A stretch of 64,000 nucleotides of DNA from Staphylococcus simiae (GTDB taxonomy: Bacteria > Bacillota > Bacilli > Staphylococcales > Staphylococcaceae): NCBI RefSeq assembly GCF_017357005.1, contig NZ_CP071589.1, positions 2,418,001 to 2,482,000 of the forward strand, read 5' to 3'. Shown one piece after another: positions 8,443-18,765 of this stretch. The stretch's first letter is position 1, and each line of letters begins with the position of its first letter. The position numbers and the translations under genes were made by a program. The notes beneath the pieces were generated by a model that saw nothing but the letters and a program-made list of their open reading frames with translations, did no database searches and had not been told where the DNA came from.

Positions 8443-9321
8443 TTATGATAATCGTTGTTTTAAAAATTCAATCCATTTCGTCGTTGCATGACTCAATTGT
8501 TTATCTTTTTTCCAGACGACACCTAATTCCCAATGTACGTGTGCATCTTCAATACGTAGTAATTTAACATTTTCATTGAGTTGTTGAGAAATTGCTGTTG
8601 GTAAAATGCTAATACCTAGTTCATTCGTAACTAAATCTTCAATGACATGCCATTGAGAAATTTGAGCAACCATATTAGGAATAAATCCAACATTTTTAGC
8701 ATTTTCAATGATCTTGTCATTCAAATAGAAATCTTCATTAAATAAAATGAAATCTTCGCCAGCTAGATCTTCCATCTTAACTGATTCATATTGAGCTAAC
8801 TTATGAGAGCGACTCACTATTAAACGTAAATCTTCCTTATCTAAAGATGTATAATCAAATATATGGTGGTCAACAGGTAATGTTGTCACACCTATATCAA
8901 CTTCATCATTTAATATTTGTTGTTCAATTGTCTTACCACCATTTTCAATGAGATTATAAGTCACATGCGGATATAATTGATGAAAGGCACCAAGGATATT
9001 AATAATCGTCTTCATATTCATCACCGCTGACATTCCCATATTAATATGACCTGTTTCTAAATCATATAATCGATCCATCTCTACAGGTAAATTATCATAC
9101 AGCGCCACAATTTCTTTACTTTTATCATAAAAAATTTGACCAGCATCCGTTAAAATTAAATGCCTTTTACTTCTATCAAATAAAGGTGTAGCCATTTCAT
9201 TTTCAATATCTTTAATTGCTTTACTAATTGTTGGTTGTGCAATATACAATGATTTGGACGCGTTCGTCATGCCACCTTGTTTAACAACTTCTATAAAATA
9301 TTTCATATGTTTTATATCCAT
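8443..9321 (-). CDS. cidR: LysR-type regulator CidR
   Basis: A LysR-family activator of 292 residues. The N-terminal helix-turn-helix is MTNASKSLYIAQPTISKAI (about residues 17-35), followed by a linker helix and a two-lobed effector domain. In S. aureus CidR activates cidABC and alsSD in response to weak acids and overflow metabolites. I start it at the ATG at 9321, because AAAGGTG is 6 bases upstream; the GTG at 9330 overlaps that ribosome binding site. It lies directly upstream of cidABC on the same strand, separated by a terminator hairpin. Confidence 0.9.
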   Translation of the reverse strand: MDIKHMKYFIEVVKQGGMTNASKSLYIAQPTISKAIKDIENEMATPLFDRSKRHLILTDAGQIFYDKSKEIVALYDNLPVEMDRLYDLETGHINMGMSAVMNMKTIINILGAFHQLYPHVTYNLIENGGKTIEQQILNDEVDIGVTTLPVDHHIFDYTSLDKEDLRLIVSRSHKLAQYESVKMEDLAGEDFILFNEDFYLNDKIIENAKNVGFIPNMVAQISQWHVIEDLVTNELGISILPTAISQQLNENVKLLRIEDAHVHWELGVVWKKDKQLSHATTKWIEFLKQRLS

Positions 9322-9484
9322 ACGTATCACCTTTATTCTTAAAATCCATTTCCTCTATTATACACAACTTTCACTTTATCATTCATCTAACGTTTCCTTG
9401 ACACTTAATGATAATTCTATGTATTTCGCAATAAAATTTATGGTATGATAATGATGGCTCAATTAAATTATTCGAGGTGAGGAC

Positions 9485-9703
9485 TTGAGCTTTTACGAAT
9501 TTATGCAAAATTTTCTTGGTGATGACACACCATTAGGTGAATTGGTTGATTGGATTAATCAAGATAACAGTTTTCCTAAAGAAGTGAAGAGCCATAGTGA
9601 AATATTGTCATACTTTCGAACAAATCCATGTGCTGAGAACGTTTCAATGTCTCTTATTAAAAGAGCGTTGTCAGTTTTCAACCAATTCACAAATGTACAT
9701 TGA
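9485..9703 (+). CDS. YozE family (SAM-like fold) protein
   Basis: A 72-residue cytoplasmic protein with the YozE_SAM_like/UPF0346 pattern SFYEFM at the N-terminus, FPKEVKSHSEILSYF in the middle and LIKRALSVFNQF at the end. Family members are small helical proteins of unknown function. It starts at TTG with a strong GAGGTGAGGA just before it. It is monocistronic, with a terminator 36 bases after the stop. Confidence 0.85.
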   Translation: MSFYEFMQNFLGDDTPLGELVDWINQDNSFPKEVKSHSEILSYFRTNPCAENVSMSLIKRALSVFNQFTNVH

Positions 9704-9738
9704 TACATGAATGACATGGAATGATCATCTCTTACATA

Positions 9739-9765
9739 ACGCCTTTATATAAGGGCGTTTTTGTT
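9739..9765 (+). terminator. Terminator after the YozE-like gene
   Basis: ACGCCTTT pairs with AAGGGCGT around a TATA loop, followed by a T-rich run. Confidence 0.8.
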
Positions 9766-9815
9766 TTACCTTTTTTAAACCATCACTCACTTCATTGATT
9801 ACATCCTTTTATAAT

Positions 9816-10234
9816 GGTTCTCTATTGTTTAGGACTGATAAACAAAAATGAATAATTTAAAATAAAAATCATTTTAAAGCCGAGACTCCTGAGGGAGCAG
9901 TGCTAGTCGAAGACCGGGGACCCAACATAAATAAACTGATTAATCAGTTTATACAAACAGTGCAAGTTGGGGTAGGCTGAGACAGCATCCTAGGAAGGGA
10001 CCCAACACAGAAAAACTGGATAACCTGAAATAGGTTTACAGTTTATTAATTCATAATAAACTGCATAAGATTTTCTAGCTATCAAGATAGCAGAAACTCT
10101 AACATGCAATGCAGGGACCCGTCATAGAAAAATTTTAAAAATAAAATTTTTACTATAATGTGCAAGACGGGCAAGGTTGGGCATAGCGAGGCTTAAAAAT
10201 TTAATTTTGTATCAGTCCAATTTGTTAGAGAACC
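9816..10234. repeat. Inverted-repeat-bounded element, copy 1 (419 bp)
   Basis: The ends are GGTTCTCTA-n7-GGACTGATA and its inverse TATCAGTCC-n7-TAGAGAACC. The interior carries GCCGAGACTCCTGAGGGAGC (also in copy 4) and several GGGACCC hairpin modules. No reading frame is visible. The rest of the 9704-10444 gap holds the terminator after the YozE-like gene and the promoter region of the CHAP gene. Confidence 0.75.
9917..10175. repeat. STAR-like GGGACCC hairpin modules inside copy 1
   Basis: Module A: CCCAAC (9921-9926) pairs with GTTGGG (9966-9971) around an inner ATAAACTGA/TCAGTTTAT stem. A second, disrupted GGGACCCAAC module starts near 9998. Module C: CCCGTC (10118-10123) pairs with GACGGG (10166-10171) around an inner AAAAATTTTA/TAAAATTTTT stem. 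The outer stems change sequence but keep pairing. Read on the other strand they contain GTTGGGTCCC, close to the STAR core TGTTGGGGCCC of S. aureus. Confidence 0.7.
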
Positions 10235-10444
10235 TTTATAATTCATCTACCCTCTCATAAATATTTTGAATTATTCTTGTATTTTTCATGAATTAGTTTA
10301 TTTATATTACAAATTCACAATATATGTGTCAGCAACGTTACAGTTAGTTGTATTATTGATTGCTCATATTGTATTAACAGCGTTTTCAGCATATGATAAT
10401 TAACGTTAAATATCGAATAAACATTTGGGGAGAATACAATTATC

Positions 10445-10876
10445 ATGAAATTTAAAACGCTACTTGGTCGTATACTTATTACTGTCGCAATTTTATTTAC
10501 TGCTAACCTTGCATATCAATCTGTTGAAGAAACACATCAATCACATGCTGCTGTGAATTATTATGGTAAACATCAGTGTACTTGGTGGGCTTACGAAAGA
10601 CGCGCAAAACTTGGCAAACCTGTTTCTAACCGCTGGGGGAATGCACGTAACTGGTATACAAATGCACGTAAGTCTGGTTATGCTACTGGTCGTACACCAC
10701 GTAAATATGCAGTAATGCAATCAACAGCTGGTTATTATGGTCATGTTGCAGTTGTTGAACAAGTATATGCTAACGGTAGTATTAAAGTTTCAGAGTATAA
10801 CTATAGTCGTCCTCTAAATTACAGTACGCGCTACTTAAGTAAAAATGCTGCACGCGGCTACAATTATATCTATTAA
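10445..10876 (+). CDS. Secreted CHAP-domain amidase/endopeptidase (SsaA-like)
   Basis: A 143-residue exported protein. The signal peptide is about residues 1-35 (basic start, hydrophobic ILITVAILFTANLAY, cleavage near SHA/AV). One CHAP domain follows directly, with catalytic Cys in HQCTWWAY (about residue 40) and His in YGHVAVVE (about residue 100). CHAP enzymes cleave peptide bonds of peptidoglycan outside the cell. There is no binding domain. A degenerate WalR-like half-site pair (TGTAAC-n5-TGACAC on the minus strand) lies upstream near 10330. The gene stands alone, with its own terminator. Confidence 0.88.
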   Translation: MKFKTLLGRILITVAILFTANLAYQSVEETHQSHAAVNYYGKHQCTWWAYERRAKLGKPVSNRWGNARNWYTNARKSGYATGRTPRKYAVMQSTAGYYGHVAVVEQVYANGSIKVSEYNYSRPLNYSTRYLSKNAARGYNYIY

Positions 10877-10883
10877 ATAATAT

Positions 10884-10940
10884 AAAGACTTCAATTCATA
10901 CATCCTGTCGTTAAGGCTATGAATTGAAGTCTTTTATTGT
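10884..10940. terminator. Bidirectional terminator after the CHAP gene
   Basis: AAAGACTTCAATTCATA (10884-10900) and TATGAATTGAAGTCTTT (10919-10935) form a perfect 17-bp stem followed by T residues. Confidence 0.9.
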
Positions 10941-10952
10941 TACTACAGTCAT

Positions 10953-11032
10953 TTAAATTATCGGTTCTCTCCCAAATTGGACTGATACATAATTATTTTC
11001 TTTTTATTTATCAGTCCTAAAAATAGAGAACC
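10953..11032. repeat. Inverted-repeat-bounded element, copy 2 (80 bp, minimal)
   Basis: GGTTCTCT-CCCAAATT-GGACTGATA at the left and TATCAGTCC-n6-TAGAGAACC at the right, with only about 30 AT-rich bases between, make one long hairpin. It lacks the internal modules of copy 1 and looks like a minimal form. Confidence 0.75.
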
Positions 11033-11313
11033 AAATTATCTTACTTGTACTACTCGGTATCAAAGTATGTTTACCGTCATTTGTAGCACCAGTAATATAA
11101 GCTCATGTCATACTTAATATAATGTGAATAACAGTAACTGTCTGAATTATAAAATAGTAGTACAACAACGGTTGATCATCTTGACCAATCTTGTTGAGGT
11201 AAGATTACAACATAATCTCTAGCCTAAATGATTTCTGTTCCATTTCCTTGGCGATTAAGTACAATGTCATTTTCTTTAAACCTTATATTTTATCCCTAAA
11301 TACTTGAAGACTC
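11033..11313. other. Intergenic region with decayed repeat remnants
   Basis: No gene is visible. The stretch 11129-11245 carries weak matches to other repeats here (AGTAACTGTCTG, CTTGTTGAGG, ATTTCTGTTCCATTTCC), consistent with a decayed copy of the 68-bp and GGGACAG elements. No clear terminator for mvaA is visible. Confidence 0.4.
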
Positions 11314-12588
11314 CTACTGACGTATTTGTCTTAATATTTCTTCAGCCGTTGCAGTATTAGCTCTTGGCGCTTGCTTTAATGCGTTAGCTACTTGTTCAAT
11401 TTCTTCACCTTGAGCACCAACAACAATCGCTAATGATTTATATTGTAAACTCATATGACCTTGTTGTATGCCTTCAGATACTAAGGCACGGCATGCTGCA
11501 AAATTTTGAGCTAATCCTACTGCTGCTACAACATGTCCTAATTCTTGCGCACTTGTCACATTCAACATTTCAAGAGCAGCTTTAGCGATAGGTAATACTT
11601 TAGTTCCCCCACCAACGATAGCTAATGTCATCGGAACTTCTATTGTACCTACCAAGCGTTGTCTTGATTGATCATATTGCCATGTAGCAATACCTCGATA
11701 TTGACCATCGCGACTTGCATATGCATGAGCACTTGCCTCTGCACCTCTGGTATCATTCCCTGTTGCTAGAACAACTGCATGAATGCCATTCATCACACCT
11801 TTATTATGTGTTGCTGCACGATGAATATCGACTTGAGCCAGTATTGATGCACGTTCCATACGTCTTGCTACTTCTTCACCGCTTCGCTCTCCACGCGCTA
11901 AGTGTTTAACATCGATTTCACCCTGAACTTTTACTACAGATGCTGTAGCATGATTAGATAAAATACTCATTAAAATATCACTTTGTGGAAATTCATTTTT
12001 TAAATATGCTGTAATAGCTTCTAAAATAGTATTCAACATATTTGCACCCATTGCATCTTTAGTATCAACAAAGACTTTTAACGATAGTAATTGGTGCTGT
12101 GGGAAAGTATCTATGGCAATCTTCTGATATCCACCACCACGTGCTTTGATAGATGGGTAGGCATCATCAGCTATTTGATGGATTTGTGCCTCTAATTCAC
12201 TAATTGACGCTGATAATTCAGCTGTATCTTCTACGCCATCAAAAATAATTTGTCCAATCATAATACGTTCAGACGCCACTGTTTTAAAGCCACCTGTTTG
12301 ATTGACTAATTTAGCGCCATAACTTGCTGCCGCTACAACTGAAGGTTCTTCTACCATCATAGGTACGACATATTCTTTATCATCAACAACAATGTTGGGT
12401 AATAACCCGACAGGCAAAGCCCCTTGCGTAATAACATTTTCAATTAAACTATTAGCTACTTCTTCGTTTATGGTTGCGTAATCTAACAGTACTTCCTGTT
12501 GTTCAACAGATAACCAACCATAATCTGTTAATTGTTGTAATTTTTGTTCTCTTGATAAGTGACGAAAATCTTTTCCCAAACTTTGCAT
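11314..12588 (-). CDS. mvaA: Hydroxymethylglutaryl-CoA reductase, class II
   Basis: A cytoplasmic mevalonate-pathway enzyme of 424 residues that reduces HMG-CoA to mevalonate. Class II motifs: ENVITQGALPVG (about residue 50, catalytic Glu region), DAMGANMLNT (about 180), the nucleotide/Asp region with GNDTRGAEASAHAY (about 280), and GHMSLQYKSLA near the C-terminus, which holds the catalytic His. It is divergent from mvaS, as in S. aureus. The products supply isopentenyl diphosphate for undecaprenol, menaquinone and the carotenoids made by the crt operon downstream. Confidence 0.95.
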   Translation of the reverse strand: MQSLGKDFRHLSREQKLQQLTDYGWLSVEQQEVLLDYATINEEVANSLIENVITQGALPVGLLPNIVVDDKEYVVPMMVEEPSVVAAASYGAKLVNQTGGFKTVASERIMIGQIIFDGVEDTAELSASISELEAQIHQIADDAYPSIKARGGGYQKIAIDTFPQHQLLSLKVFVDTKDAMGANMLNTILEAITAYLKNEFPQSDILMSILSNHATASVVKVQGEIDVKHLARGERSGEEVARRMERASILAQVDIHRAATHNKGVMNGIHAVVLATGNDTRGAEASAHAYASRDGQYRGIATWQYDQSRQRLVGTIEVPMTLAIVGGGTKVLPIAKAALEMLNVTSAQELGHVVAAVGLAQNFAACRALVSEGIQQGHMSLQYKSLAIVVGAQGEEIEQVANALKQAPRANTATAEEILRQIRQ

Positions 12589-12750
12589 ATAAATGCTCCT
12601 TTATGTTGATAACTTTTTATTGTTCATTAAAATATCTAAATTTAAAACGCATCATTTAATTGAATAATTTTGTCTTTGCCTATAAAATTAAATTAGTTTA
12701 TGTAAAGGCTTACAAATAACGCATCACAATCATCATGCTAGTCTATTTCT

Positions 12751-12780
12751 TTGTATAACTTTAACATATTCTGATATGAT
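12751..12780 (+). promoter_or_regulatory. mvaS promoter
   Basis: TTGTAT (12751-12756) and TATGAT (12775-12780) are spaced by 18 bases, ending about 40 bases before the mvaS ATG. Confidence 0.5.
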
Positions 12781-12821
12781 ATTAATGTTGCTTTTATAAC
12801 TTTGAAAGGATGTAAAACCTT

Positions 12822-13988
12822 ATGACAATAGGTATTGATAAAATAAACTTTTACGTTCCAAAATTCTATGTAGATATGGCTAAATTAGCAGAAGCGCGCC
12901 AAGTTGATCCAAACAAATATTTAATTGGTATTGGCCAAACTGAAATGGCTGTTAGTCCAGTAAACCAAGATATTGTTTCTATGGGGGCTAACGCTGCTAA
13001 AGATATTATAACAGAAGAAGATAAAAAGAAAATTACTATGGTTATTGTAGCTACTGAATCGGCTACTGATAACGCTAAAGCTGCTGCTGTTCAAATTCAT
13101 CGTTTATTAGGTATTCAACCATTTGCACGTTGTTTCGAAATGAAAGAAGCATGTTATGCAGCGACACCTGCCATTCAATTAGCTAAAGATTACTTAGCTA
13201 CACGTGCTAACGAAAAAGTGTTAGTCATCGCATCTGACACTGCGCGTTATGGCTTAAATTCAGGCGGGGAGCCTACACAAGGTGCAGGTGCTGTAGCAAT
13301 GGTCATTTCACATCACCCTAGCATTGTCACACTTAATGATGACGCTGTAGCATATACAGAAGATGTTTATGATTTCTGGAGACCCACTGGTCATAAATAT
13401 CCTCTAGTTGACGGTGCTTTGTCTAAAGATGCATACATTCGTTCATTCCAACAAAGCTGGAATGAATATGCAAAACGCCAAGGAAAATCCCTTTCTGATT
13501 TTGCATCTTTATGTTTCCATGTACCATTTAGTAAAATGGGTAAAAAAGCATTAGAATCAATTATTGATGAAGCTGACGAAACAACACAAGAACGTTTAAG
13601 AGCTGGCTACGAAGATGCCGTTCATTATAACCGTTATGTTGGTAACATTTATACTGGATCATTATATTTAAGTTTAATTTCACTTTTAGCAAATCATGAT
13701 TTAACTGCTGGTGAAACTATTGGACTATTTAGTTATGGTTCGGGTTCTGTTGGCGAATTCTTCAGTGCAACGTTAGTCGATGGCTATCAAGAACATATCA
13801 GTAAAGAAGCTTATCAACAATTACTTGAGGAGCGTACTGAAGTGAGTGTTGCAGACTACGAAACATTCTTTAATCGCTTCGATAATCTAGAGTTTGATAA
13901 CGTTCAAGACGGCGTCGCTAATGATAGTAATATCTTCTATTTAGAAAGCGTTCAAGATAATATTCGCTATTACCATAGCCCAGAATAA
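12822..13988 (+). CDS. mvaS: Hydroxymethylglutaryl-CoA synthase
   Basis: A 388-residue thiolase-fold enzyme that condenses acetoacetyl-CoA with acetyl-CoA to give HMG-CoA. The catalytic Cys is in [11 protein letters not shown] (about residue 111), the Glu in ATESATD (about 79) and the His in [14 protein letters not shown] (about 233), the triad of the family. The ribosome binding site GAAAGGATG lies before the ATG. It faces away from mvaA, so the two mevalonate genes share one intergenic control region (12589-12821). Confidence 0.95.
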   Translation: MTIGIDKINFYVPKFYVDMAKLAEARQVDPNKYLIGIGQTEMAVSPVNQDIVSMGANAAKDIITEEDKKKITMVIVATESATDNAKAAAVQIHRLLGIQPFARCFEMKEACYAATPAIQLAKDYLATRANEKVLVIASDTARYGLNSGGEPTQGAGAVAMVISHHPSIVTLNDDAVAYTEDVYDFWRPTGHKYPLVDGALSKDAYIRSFQQSWNEYAKRQGKSLSDFASLCFHVPFSKMGKKALESIIDEADETTQERLRAGYEDAVHYNRYVGNIYTGSLYLSLISLLANHDLTAGETIGLFSYGSGSVGEFFSATLVDGYQEHISKEAYQQLLEERTEVSVADYETFFNRFDNLEFDNVQDGVANDSNIFYLESVQDNIRYYHSPE

Positions 13989-14011
13989 ATCTGTCTTACC
14001 CTATTAAATAT

Positions 14012-14065
14012 TAAATACCACATTAAGATGTGCCTAACGTGCATCCTAATGTGGTATTTTTTCAA
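14012..14065 (+). terminator. Terminator after mvaS
   Basis: TACCACATTAAGATG pairs with CATCCTAATGTGGTA, followed by TTTTTT. Confidence 0.85.
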
Positions 14066-14240
14066 GTTAATTATATATCACGTCCCAGATAATCAACATT
14101 GTACATTTCATTACAGACATCTTATGGCAACGATTCCTATTATAAAATAGTCATCAATTGATTTTTGACAAACATGTCAGTCTTGCCACGATAAAATGAT
14201 GACATCACTGTTAAAAAAGTTTGTTGCTGTAACATTATCT

Positions 14241-14765
14241 TTAGGGTTTCGTACTAAATTTTGGAATATATAAATGTGTCATATCAACATCTTCAATCTC
14301 TAATAACTTAATTTTGTTTTTGATTGTGCCACCAAAGCCAGTTAGGCTACCATTCTTACCTACTACTCTATGACACGGTACAATGATAGATAATGGATTA
14401 CTTCCTACTGCGCCACCTACTGCTTGAGCAGACATTTTAGGCTTATTTAACAATGAACCAACTTTTTTAGCAATATCACCATATGTTGTTAATTCTCCAT
14501 ATGGAATAGCTTGTAATTCAGACCAAACATGTTGTTGAAACTCGCTACCTTGCGGATTTAATGGTACGATAACATCAGGTTTATGCCCTTGAAAATATTG
14601 GTCTAACCAAGCTGTTGTTTGTTTGAAAATAGGAAGCTGTTCATTTTCTTGACGTGTGGTAGTTTCAGTTTGTTGATTGCTAAATAAAATAGCTGTTAAC
14701 GACTGGCCATCACTAACAAGTTCCAACATGCCAACTGGTGAATCATAATAATATTTATATTCCAA
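14241..14765 (-). CDS. ogt: Methylated-DNA--protein-cysteine methyltransferase
   Basis: A single-use DNA repair protein of 174 residues that moves the methyl group from O6-methylguanine to its own cysteine. The active site IVPCHRVVG is near residue 137 and the helix-turn-helix AIPYGELTTYGDIA near 100. An N-terminal ribonuclease-like fold fills residues 1-80. The start is the TTG at 14765, with an ideal AAAGGGGG 7 bases upstream. The upstream in-frame ATG at 14792 has no ribosome binding site and would translate across it. Confidence 0.92.
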   Translation of the reverse strand: MEYKYYYDSPVGMLELVSDGQSLTAILFSNQQTETTTRQENEQLPIFKQTTAWLDQYFQGHKPDVIVPLNPQGSEFQQHVWSELQAIPYGELTTYGDIAKKVGSLLNKPKMSAQAVGGAVGSNPLSIIVPCHRVVGKNGSLTGFGGTIKNKIKLLEIEDVDMTHLYIPKFSTKP

Positions 14766-14859
14766 AATGTTACCCCCTTTTTTCATTATCATACTACGAA
14801 TTGTTTAGATTAGAAAACATAAACTGAGACATATATAAAGTTATGAGGAGGACACAACC

Positions 14860-15198
14860 ATGAAACATAAAAACGATGTTGATTTACATTTTAACCGTAA
14901 TAATTTTGCTGAAAAAACAGACTATCACGCTAATCAAATCACCAACTTTTACAAAGCGTTATACCAAGTTAACGATATTGTCTTAGGTATCATCTTCTTA
15001 ATAGGTAGTTTCTTATTTTTTAAAGATACGACAGTATTTACAGGTACGGTACTCTTCGTTATTGGTAGTATACAAATGACAATGAGACCAGTTATATCGT
15101 TTATTCATGATATGAAATTAGCACATTACTATAAAAAGCGTTATAAAGAAGAACTAGAAGAAGCTAGAATTCAAAAGTTAGAAAAAGATCCTAAATAA
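14860..15198 (+). CDS. Small membrane protein, YrhK-like
   Basis: A 112-residue protein with a soluble start rich in Asn/His, two membrane helices (about residues 45-62 and 68-85) separated by a short turn, and a long charged helical tail (KKRYKEELEEARIQKLEKD). The spacing of the two helices and the GSFLFF...GSIQM pattern resemble the YrhK domain; the function is unknown. The ribosome binding site GAGGAGG is strong. It converges on corA and shares a terminator with it. Confidence 0.65.
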   Translation: MKHKNDVDLHFNRNNFAEKTDYHANQITNFYKALYQVNDIVLGIIFLIGSFLFFKDTTVFTGTVLFVIGSIQMTMRPVISFIHDMKLAHYYKKRYKEELEEARIQKLEKDPK

Positions 15199-15201
15199 CC
15201 A

Positions 15202-15269
15202 TAAAAAAGTTGTAACACCTACCGTTAGACATCCTTCCGTCTAACTATAGTGAAGTTACAACTTTTTTG
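15202..15269. terminator. Bidirectional terminator between the YrhK-like gene and corA
   Basis: AAAAAAGTTGTAAC (15203-15216) pairs with GTTACAACTTTTTT (15255-15268), with an inner GTTAGAC/GTCTAAC stem. T-runs are present in both directions. Confidence 0.9.
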
Positions 15270-15279
15270 TTAGCTATAT

Positions 15280-16230
15280 TTAAAACCATTGCTTGCGTTT
15301 AAAAATAATAATTAATACGACCGCAATAACCAATGAGAATGCTGTAAAAACAAAGTAGCTATAATGCCATTGTAATTCAGGCATATATGAAAAGTTCATA
15401 CCATACCAACCTGTTAATAACGATAAAGGAAAGAAAATAGAGGACAGTATGGTTAAGACATTCATTACTTTATTAATACGACTGGAACGATATGATTCAT
15501 TATTGTCTCTAATATCATCTGTCATATGCTCGCATGCATCTAATGTGTCACATTGTCTTTGTAATCTACTATGAATATGCTTCATTAATTGATTATCTTG
15601 AAGCTCATTATTATACACACCTTCTTCTATAAAATCGTCTAACAGTTCTTCCATTGGAAAAAGCACACGTTTTAATTTAATAATGGACGAGCGAATGTTA
15701 AAAACATCTTTCATCAAACTACGATTATTTGTAGAATCAACATTTTTATTTTCAAAAGAAAAAACAGTATCTTCTACATCATCGATATATTTGAAGTAAT
15801 TTGCAGTCACTTTATCAATAATTCTAATAGCAATATAATCAATTGATTCAACATTAGTCGTCTTCAATGTTTCTGCAGTAATTTCATTTAACGCTTGGAT
15901 GTCATTTTGATGTATTGTGATTAACTGATGTTCTTGAACTGTAATACTCATCGGTTCTGCACTAAAATCTTCAGAGTTAATTGAATGCAAAACTAAATAC
16001 TTTTGCATATTGGTATGATTAATCGCTACTTTAGGTCTTGATACCGTATAAATGGACTCTTCAATACGATGATCTGCTAAATTAAATTTCGATTTCAATA
16101 AATCTTTTTCTTCACTTGTTGGTTGGTTAAAATCATACCACACCATTTTGGCATCATTGGGCACATCAGAAATATGATACACATGGTTAAAATGTTGATG
16201 TTGATCTTGATAAACAATAGATAATGCCAT
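15280..16230 (-). CDS. CorA family divalent metal ion transporter
   Basis: A 316-residue protein with a large acidic cytoplasmic N-terminal domain and coiled helix (residues 1-255), then two C-terminal membrane helices. The first ends in the diagnostic YGMN (GWYGMNF, about residue 281). CorA proteins form pentameric channels for Mg2+ or related ions. The short basic C-terminus KRKQWF is typical. Which metal it carries cannot be told from sequence. It converges with the upstream small membrane protein gene. Confidence 0.88.
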   Translation of the reverse strand: MALSIVYQDQHQHFNHVYHISDVPNDAKMVWYDFNQPTSEEKDLLKSKFNLADHRIEESIYTVSRPKVAINHTNMQKYLVLHSINSEDFSAEPMSITVQEHQLITIHQNDIQALNEITAETLKTTNVESIDYIAIRIIDKVTANYFKYIDDVEDTVFSFENKNVDSTNNRSLMKDVFNIRSSIIKLKRVLFPMEELLDDFIEEGVYNNELQDNQLMKHIHSRLQRQCDTLDACEHMTDDIRDNNESYRSSRINKVMNVLTILSSIFFPLSLLTGWYGMNFSYMPELQWHYSYFVFTAFSLVIAVVLIIIFKRKQWF

Positions 16231-16419
16231 AATTTTTTCTCCTATTCAAAATATTTAATATTACATATTAAATTAACACAAAATTTTCACAAAAAACAGA
16301 TAATTGTATGTTTATAAATTTTAAAAAGTGGAATTTTAATATAGTAATAGTTTATATTTTATATAGAATTATTTTATTTCCAAGCAATTAGCAGTTCAAA
16401 TATATAATGAGGTGAGTAT

Positions 16420-18519
16420 ATGAATAACGGTTTTTTCAATAGTGATTTTGACTCAATTTTACGAAGAATGATGCAAGACATGCAAGGTTCAAGTAATAGT
16501 GGCAATAAGAAATACTATATCAACGGAAAAGAAGTTTCACCTGAAGAACTTGCTCAATTATCACAACAAAGTGGTAATCATTCTGCTGAGCAAAGTGCAC
16601 AAGCTTTCCAACAAGCTACTGGACAACAAGGTCAATCAGCAGATGGCAGTTATTTAGATCAAATCGGTCGCAATCTTACACAAGAAGCTCGTGATGGCTT
16701 ATTAGATCCGGTTATCGGACGTAATAAAGAAATTCAAGAGACAGCTGAAGTTCTAAGTAGAAGAACAAAAAACAATCCTATTCTAGTTGGTGAAGCTGGT
16801 GTGGGTAAAACAGCTGTAGTTGAAGGTTTAGCCCAAGCTATTGTTGCAGGTAATGTCCCAGCAGCAATTAAAGATAAAGATATTATTTCAGTAGATATTT
16901 CATCTTTAGAAGCAGGAACACAATACCGTGGTGCCTTTGAAGAAAACATTCAGAAATTAGTTGATGCTGTTAAATCAGCTGAAAATGTTGTCTTATTCTT
17001 CGATGAAATTCATCAAATCATTGGTTCTGGTTCTACTGGTGGCGATTCAGGAAGCAAAGGATTATCAGACATTTTGAAACCAGCATTAAGTCGTGGTGAA
17101 ATTTCTATTATCGGTGCAACTACTCAAGATGAATATCGTAACAATATTCTAAAAGATGCTGCCTTAACACGTCGTTTCAATGAAGTGCTTGTCAATGAAC
17201 CAAGTGCTGAAGATACTGTCGAAATACTTAAAGGTATTCGTGAGAAATTCGAACAGCACCATCAAGTTAAACTTCCAGATGATGTATTGAAAGCATGTGT
17301 AGATTTATCTATTCAATATATTCCACAACGTTTATTACCAGACAAAGCTATTGATGTACTAGACATTACAGCAGCTCATTTATCAGCGCAAAGTCCTGCG
17401 GTTGATAAAGTAGAAACTGAAAAACGCATTACAGAATTAGAAAATGATAAACGTAAAGCTGTTAGCGCTGAAGAATATAAAGAAGCAGATAATATTCAAA
17501 AACAAATCAAAGAACTGCAAGATAAATTGGATAACAGTAACGGTGAACATACAGCAGTTGCTACTGTTCAAGATATTTCAGACACTATCGAGCGCTTAAC
17601 TGGTATTCCAGTTTCTCAAATGGATGACAATGACATTGAGCGTTTAAAAAATATTAATAATAGACTAAAAAGTAAAATTATCGGGCAGGATAAAGCAGTA
17701 GATATGGTTTCTAGAGCTATACGCCGTAATCGTGCTGGCTTTGACGATGGTCACCGTCCTATTGGTAGTTTCTTATTTGTAGGTCCTACTGGTGTTGGTA
17801 AAACTGAATTAGCAAAACAACTGGCTATCGATTTATTTGGTAATAAAGAAGCATTAATCCGTTTAGATATGAGTGAATATAGTGATACAACAGCAGTATC
17901 TAAAATGATTGGTACAACTGCTGGTTATGTTGGTTACGATGATAATTCCAACACATTAACTGAAAAAGTTCGTCGTAATCCTTATTCAGTTATATTATTT
18001 GATGAAATTGAAAAAGCAAATCCACAAATTTTAACATTGTTATTACAAGTTATGGATGATGGTAATTTAACTGATGGACAAGGTAATGTCATTAACTTCA
18101 AAAATACAATTATTATATGTACATCTAATGCTGGATTTGGTAACGGTAATGACAGTGAAGAGAAAGAAATCATGGAAGATTTGAAAAAATTCTTCCGTCC
18201 TGAGTTCCTTAACCGTTTCAATGGCATAGTAGAATTCTTGCATTTAGACAAAAAAGCATTGCAAGATATCGTCAATTTATTATTAGATGATGTTCAGGTC
18301 ACTCTTGATAAAAAAGGTATTACGATGACAGTTTCAGACGATGCTAAAAATTGGTTAATTGAAGAAGGCTATGATGAAGAATTAGGTGCACGTCCTTTAC
18401 GTCGTGTTGTCGAACAACAAGTTCGAGATAAAATTACTGATTACTATTTAGATCATACAGATGTTAAACATGTGAATATCGAATTAGTAGACAATGATAT
18501 CGTTGTTAAAGGTGAATAA
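16420..18519 (+). CDS. clpL: ATP-dependent Clp protease ATP-binding subunit ClpL
   Basis: A Hsp100 chaperone of 699 residues. A short glycine/glutamine-rich N-terminal part (1-85) is followed by AAA domain 1 with Walker A GEAGVGKT (about residue 125), a middle coiled region (about 325-375), AAA domain 2 with Walker A GPTGVGKT (about 450), Walker [10 protein letters not shown], and the D2-small domain [13 protein letters not shown]. The reduced N-domain and this length fit ClpL rather than ClpB or ClpC. It contributes to heat and stress tolerance in staphylococci. I found no clear CtsR heptad repeat upstream. Confidence 0.9.
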   Translation: MNNGFFNSDFDSILRRMMQDMQGSSNSGNKKYYINGKEVSPEELAQLSQQSGNHSAEQSAQAFQQATGQQGQSADGSYLDQIGRNLTQEARDGLLDPVIGRNKEIQETAEVLSRRTKNNPILVGEAGVGKTAVVEGLAQAIVAGNVPAAIKDKDIISVDISSLEAGTQYRGAFEENIQKLVDAVKSAENVVLFFDEIHQIIGSGSTGGDSGSKGLSDILKPALSRGEISIIGATTQDEYRNNILKDAALTRRFNEVLVNEPSAEDTVEILKGIREKFEQHHQVKLPDDVLKACVDLSIQYIPQRLLPDKAIDVLDITAAHLSAQSPAVDKVETEKRITELENDKRKAVSAEEYKEADNIQKQIKELQDKLDNSNGEHTAVATVQDISDTIERLTGIPVSQMDDNDIERLKNINNRLKSKIIGQDKAVDMVSRAIRRNRAGFDDGHRPIGSFLFVGPTGVGKTELAKQLAIDLFGNKEALIRLDMSEYSDTTAVSKMIGTTAGYVGYDDNSNTLTEKVRRNPYSVILFDEIEKANPQILTLLLQVMDDGNLTDGQGNVINFKNTIIICTSNAGFGNGNDSEEKEIMEDLKKFFRPEFLNRFNGIVEFLHLDKKALQDIVNLLLDDVQVTLDKKGITMTVSDDAKNWLIEEGYDEELGARPLRRVVEQQVRDKITDYYLDHTDVKHVNIELVDNDIVVKGE

Positions 18520-18528
18520 ACTTTAATA

Positions 18529-18567
18529 GTAAAGGGTTAGACTGTGTAAGCAGTCTAACCCTTTTTT
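18529..18567. terminator. Terminator between clpL and the feo genes
   Basis: AAAGGGTTAGACTG (18531-18544) pairs with CAGTCTAACCCTTTTTT (18551-18567). It is usable from both sides of convergent genes. Confidence 0.9.
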
Positions 18568-18570
18568 CAC

Positions 18571-18762
18571 TTATTGGTGATGTCCTAATTTTTTCGATAA
18601 TTCTTTTGACATTTCCTGTGATTCACAACAACTACTTCCCGTATCACATGAACCACATTTCCCTTGTTTAGAACGTTTAAAAAATTTAACAATCGTGTAA
18701 ATGGCATAACCAAAAATCGCAATAAATATTAATGCATTGACAATAATTGACACGTTTATCAC
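18571..18762 (-). CDS. FeoB-associated Cys-rich membrane protein
   Basis: A 63-residue protein with one N-terminal membrane helix (about residues 4-27), then a basic stretch and a cysteine cluster (KCGSCDTGSSCCES, five Cys). Such proteins are regularly encoded after feoB and are thought to help iron(II) transport, possibly by handling iron at the cytoplasmic face. It begins 3 bases after the feoB stop codon, so it is the last gene of feoA-feoB. Confidence 0.85.
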   Translation of the reverse strand: MINVSIIVNALIFIAIFGYAIYTIVKFFKRSKQGKCGSCDTGSSCCESQEMSKELSKKLGHHQ

Positions 18763-18765
18763 TTC

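Noticed and set aside
16231..16419. CtsR or SigB site upstream of clpL
   Set aside because: No GGTCAAA-type heptad pair and no GTTT...GGGWAW pair could be seen.
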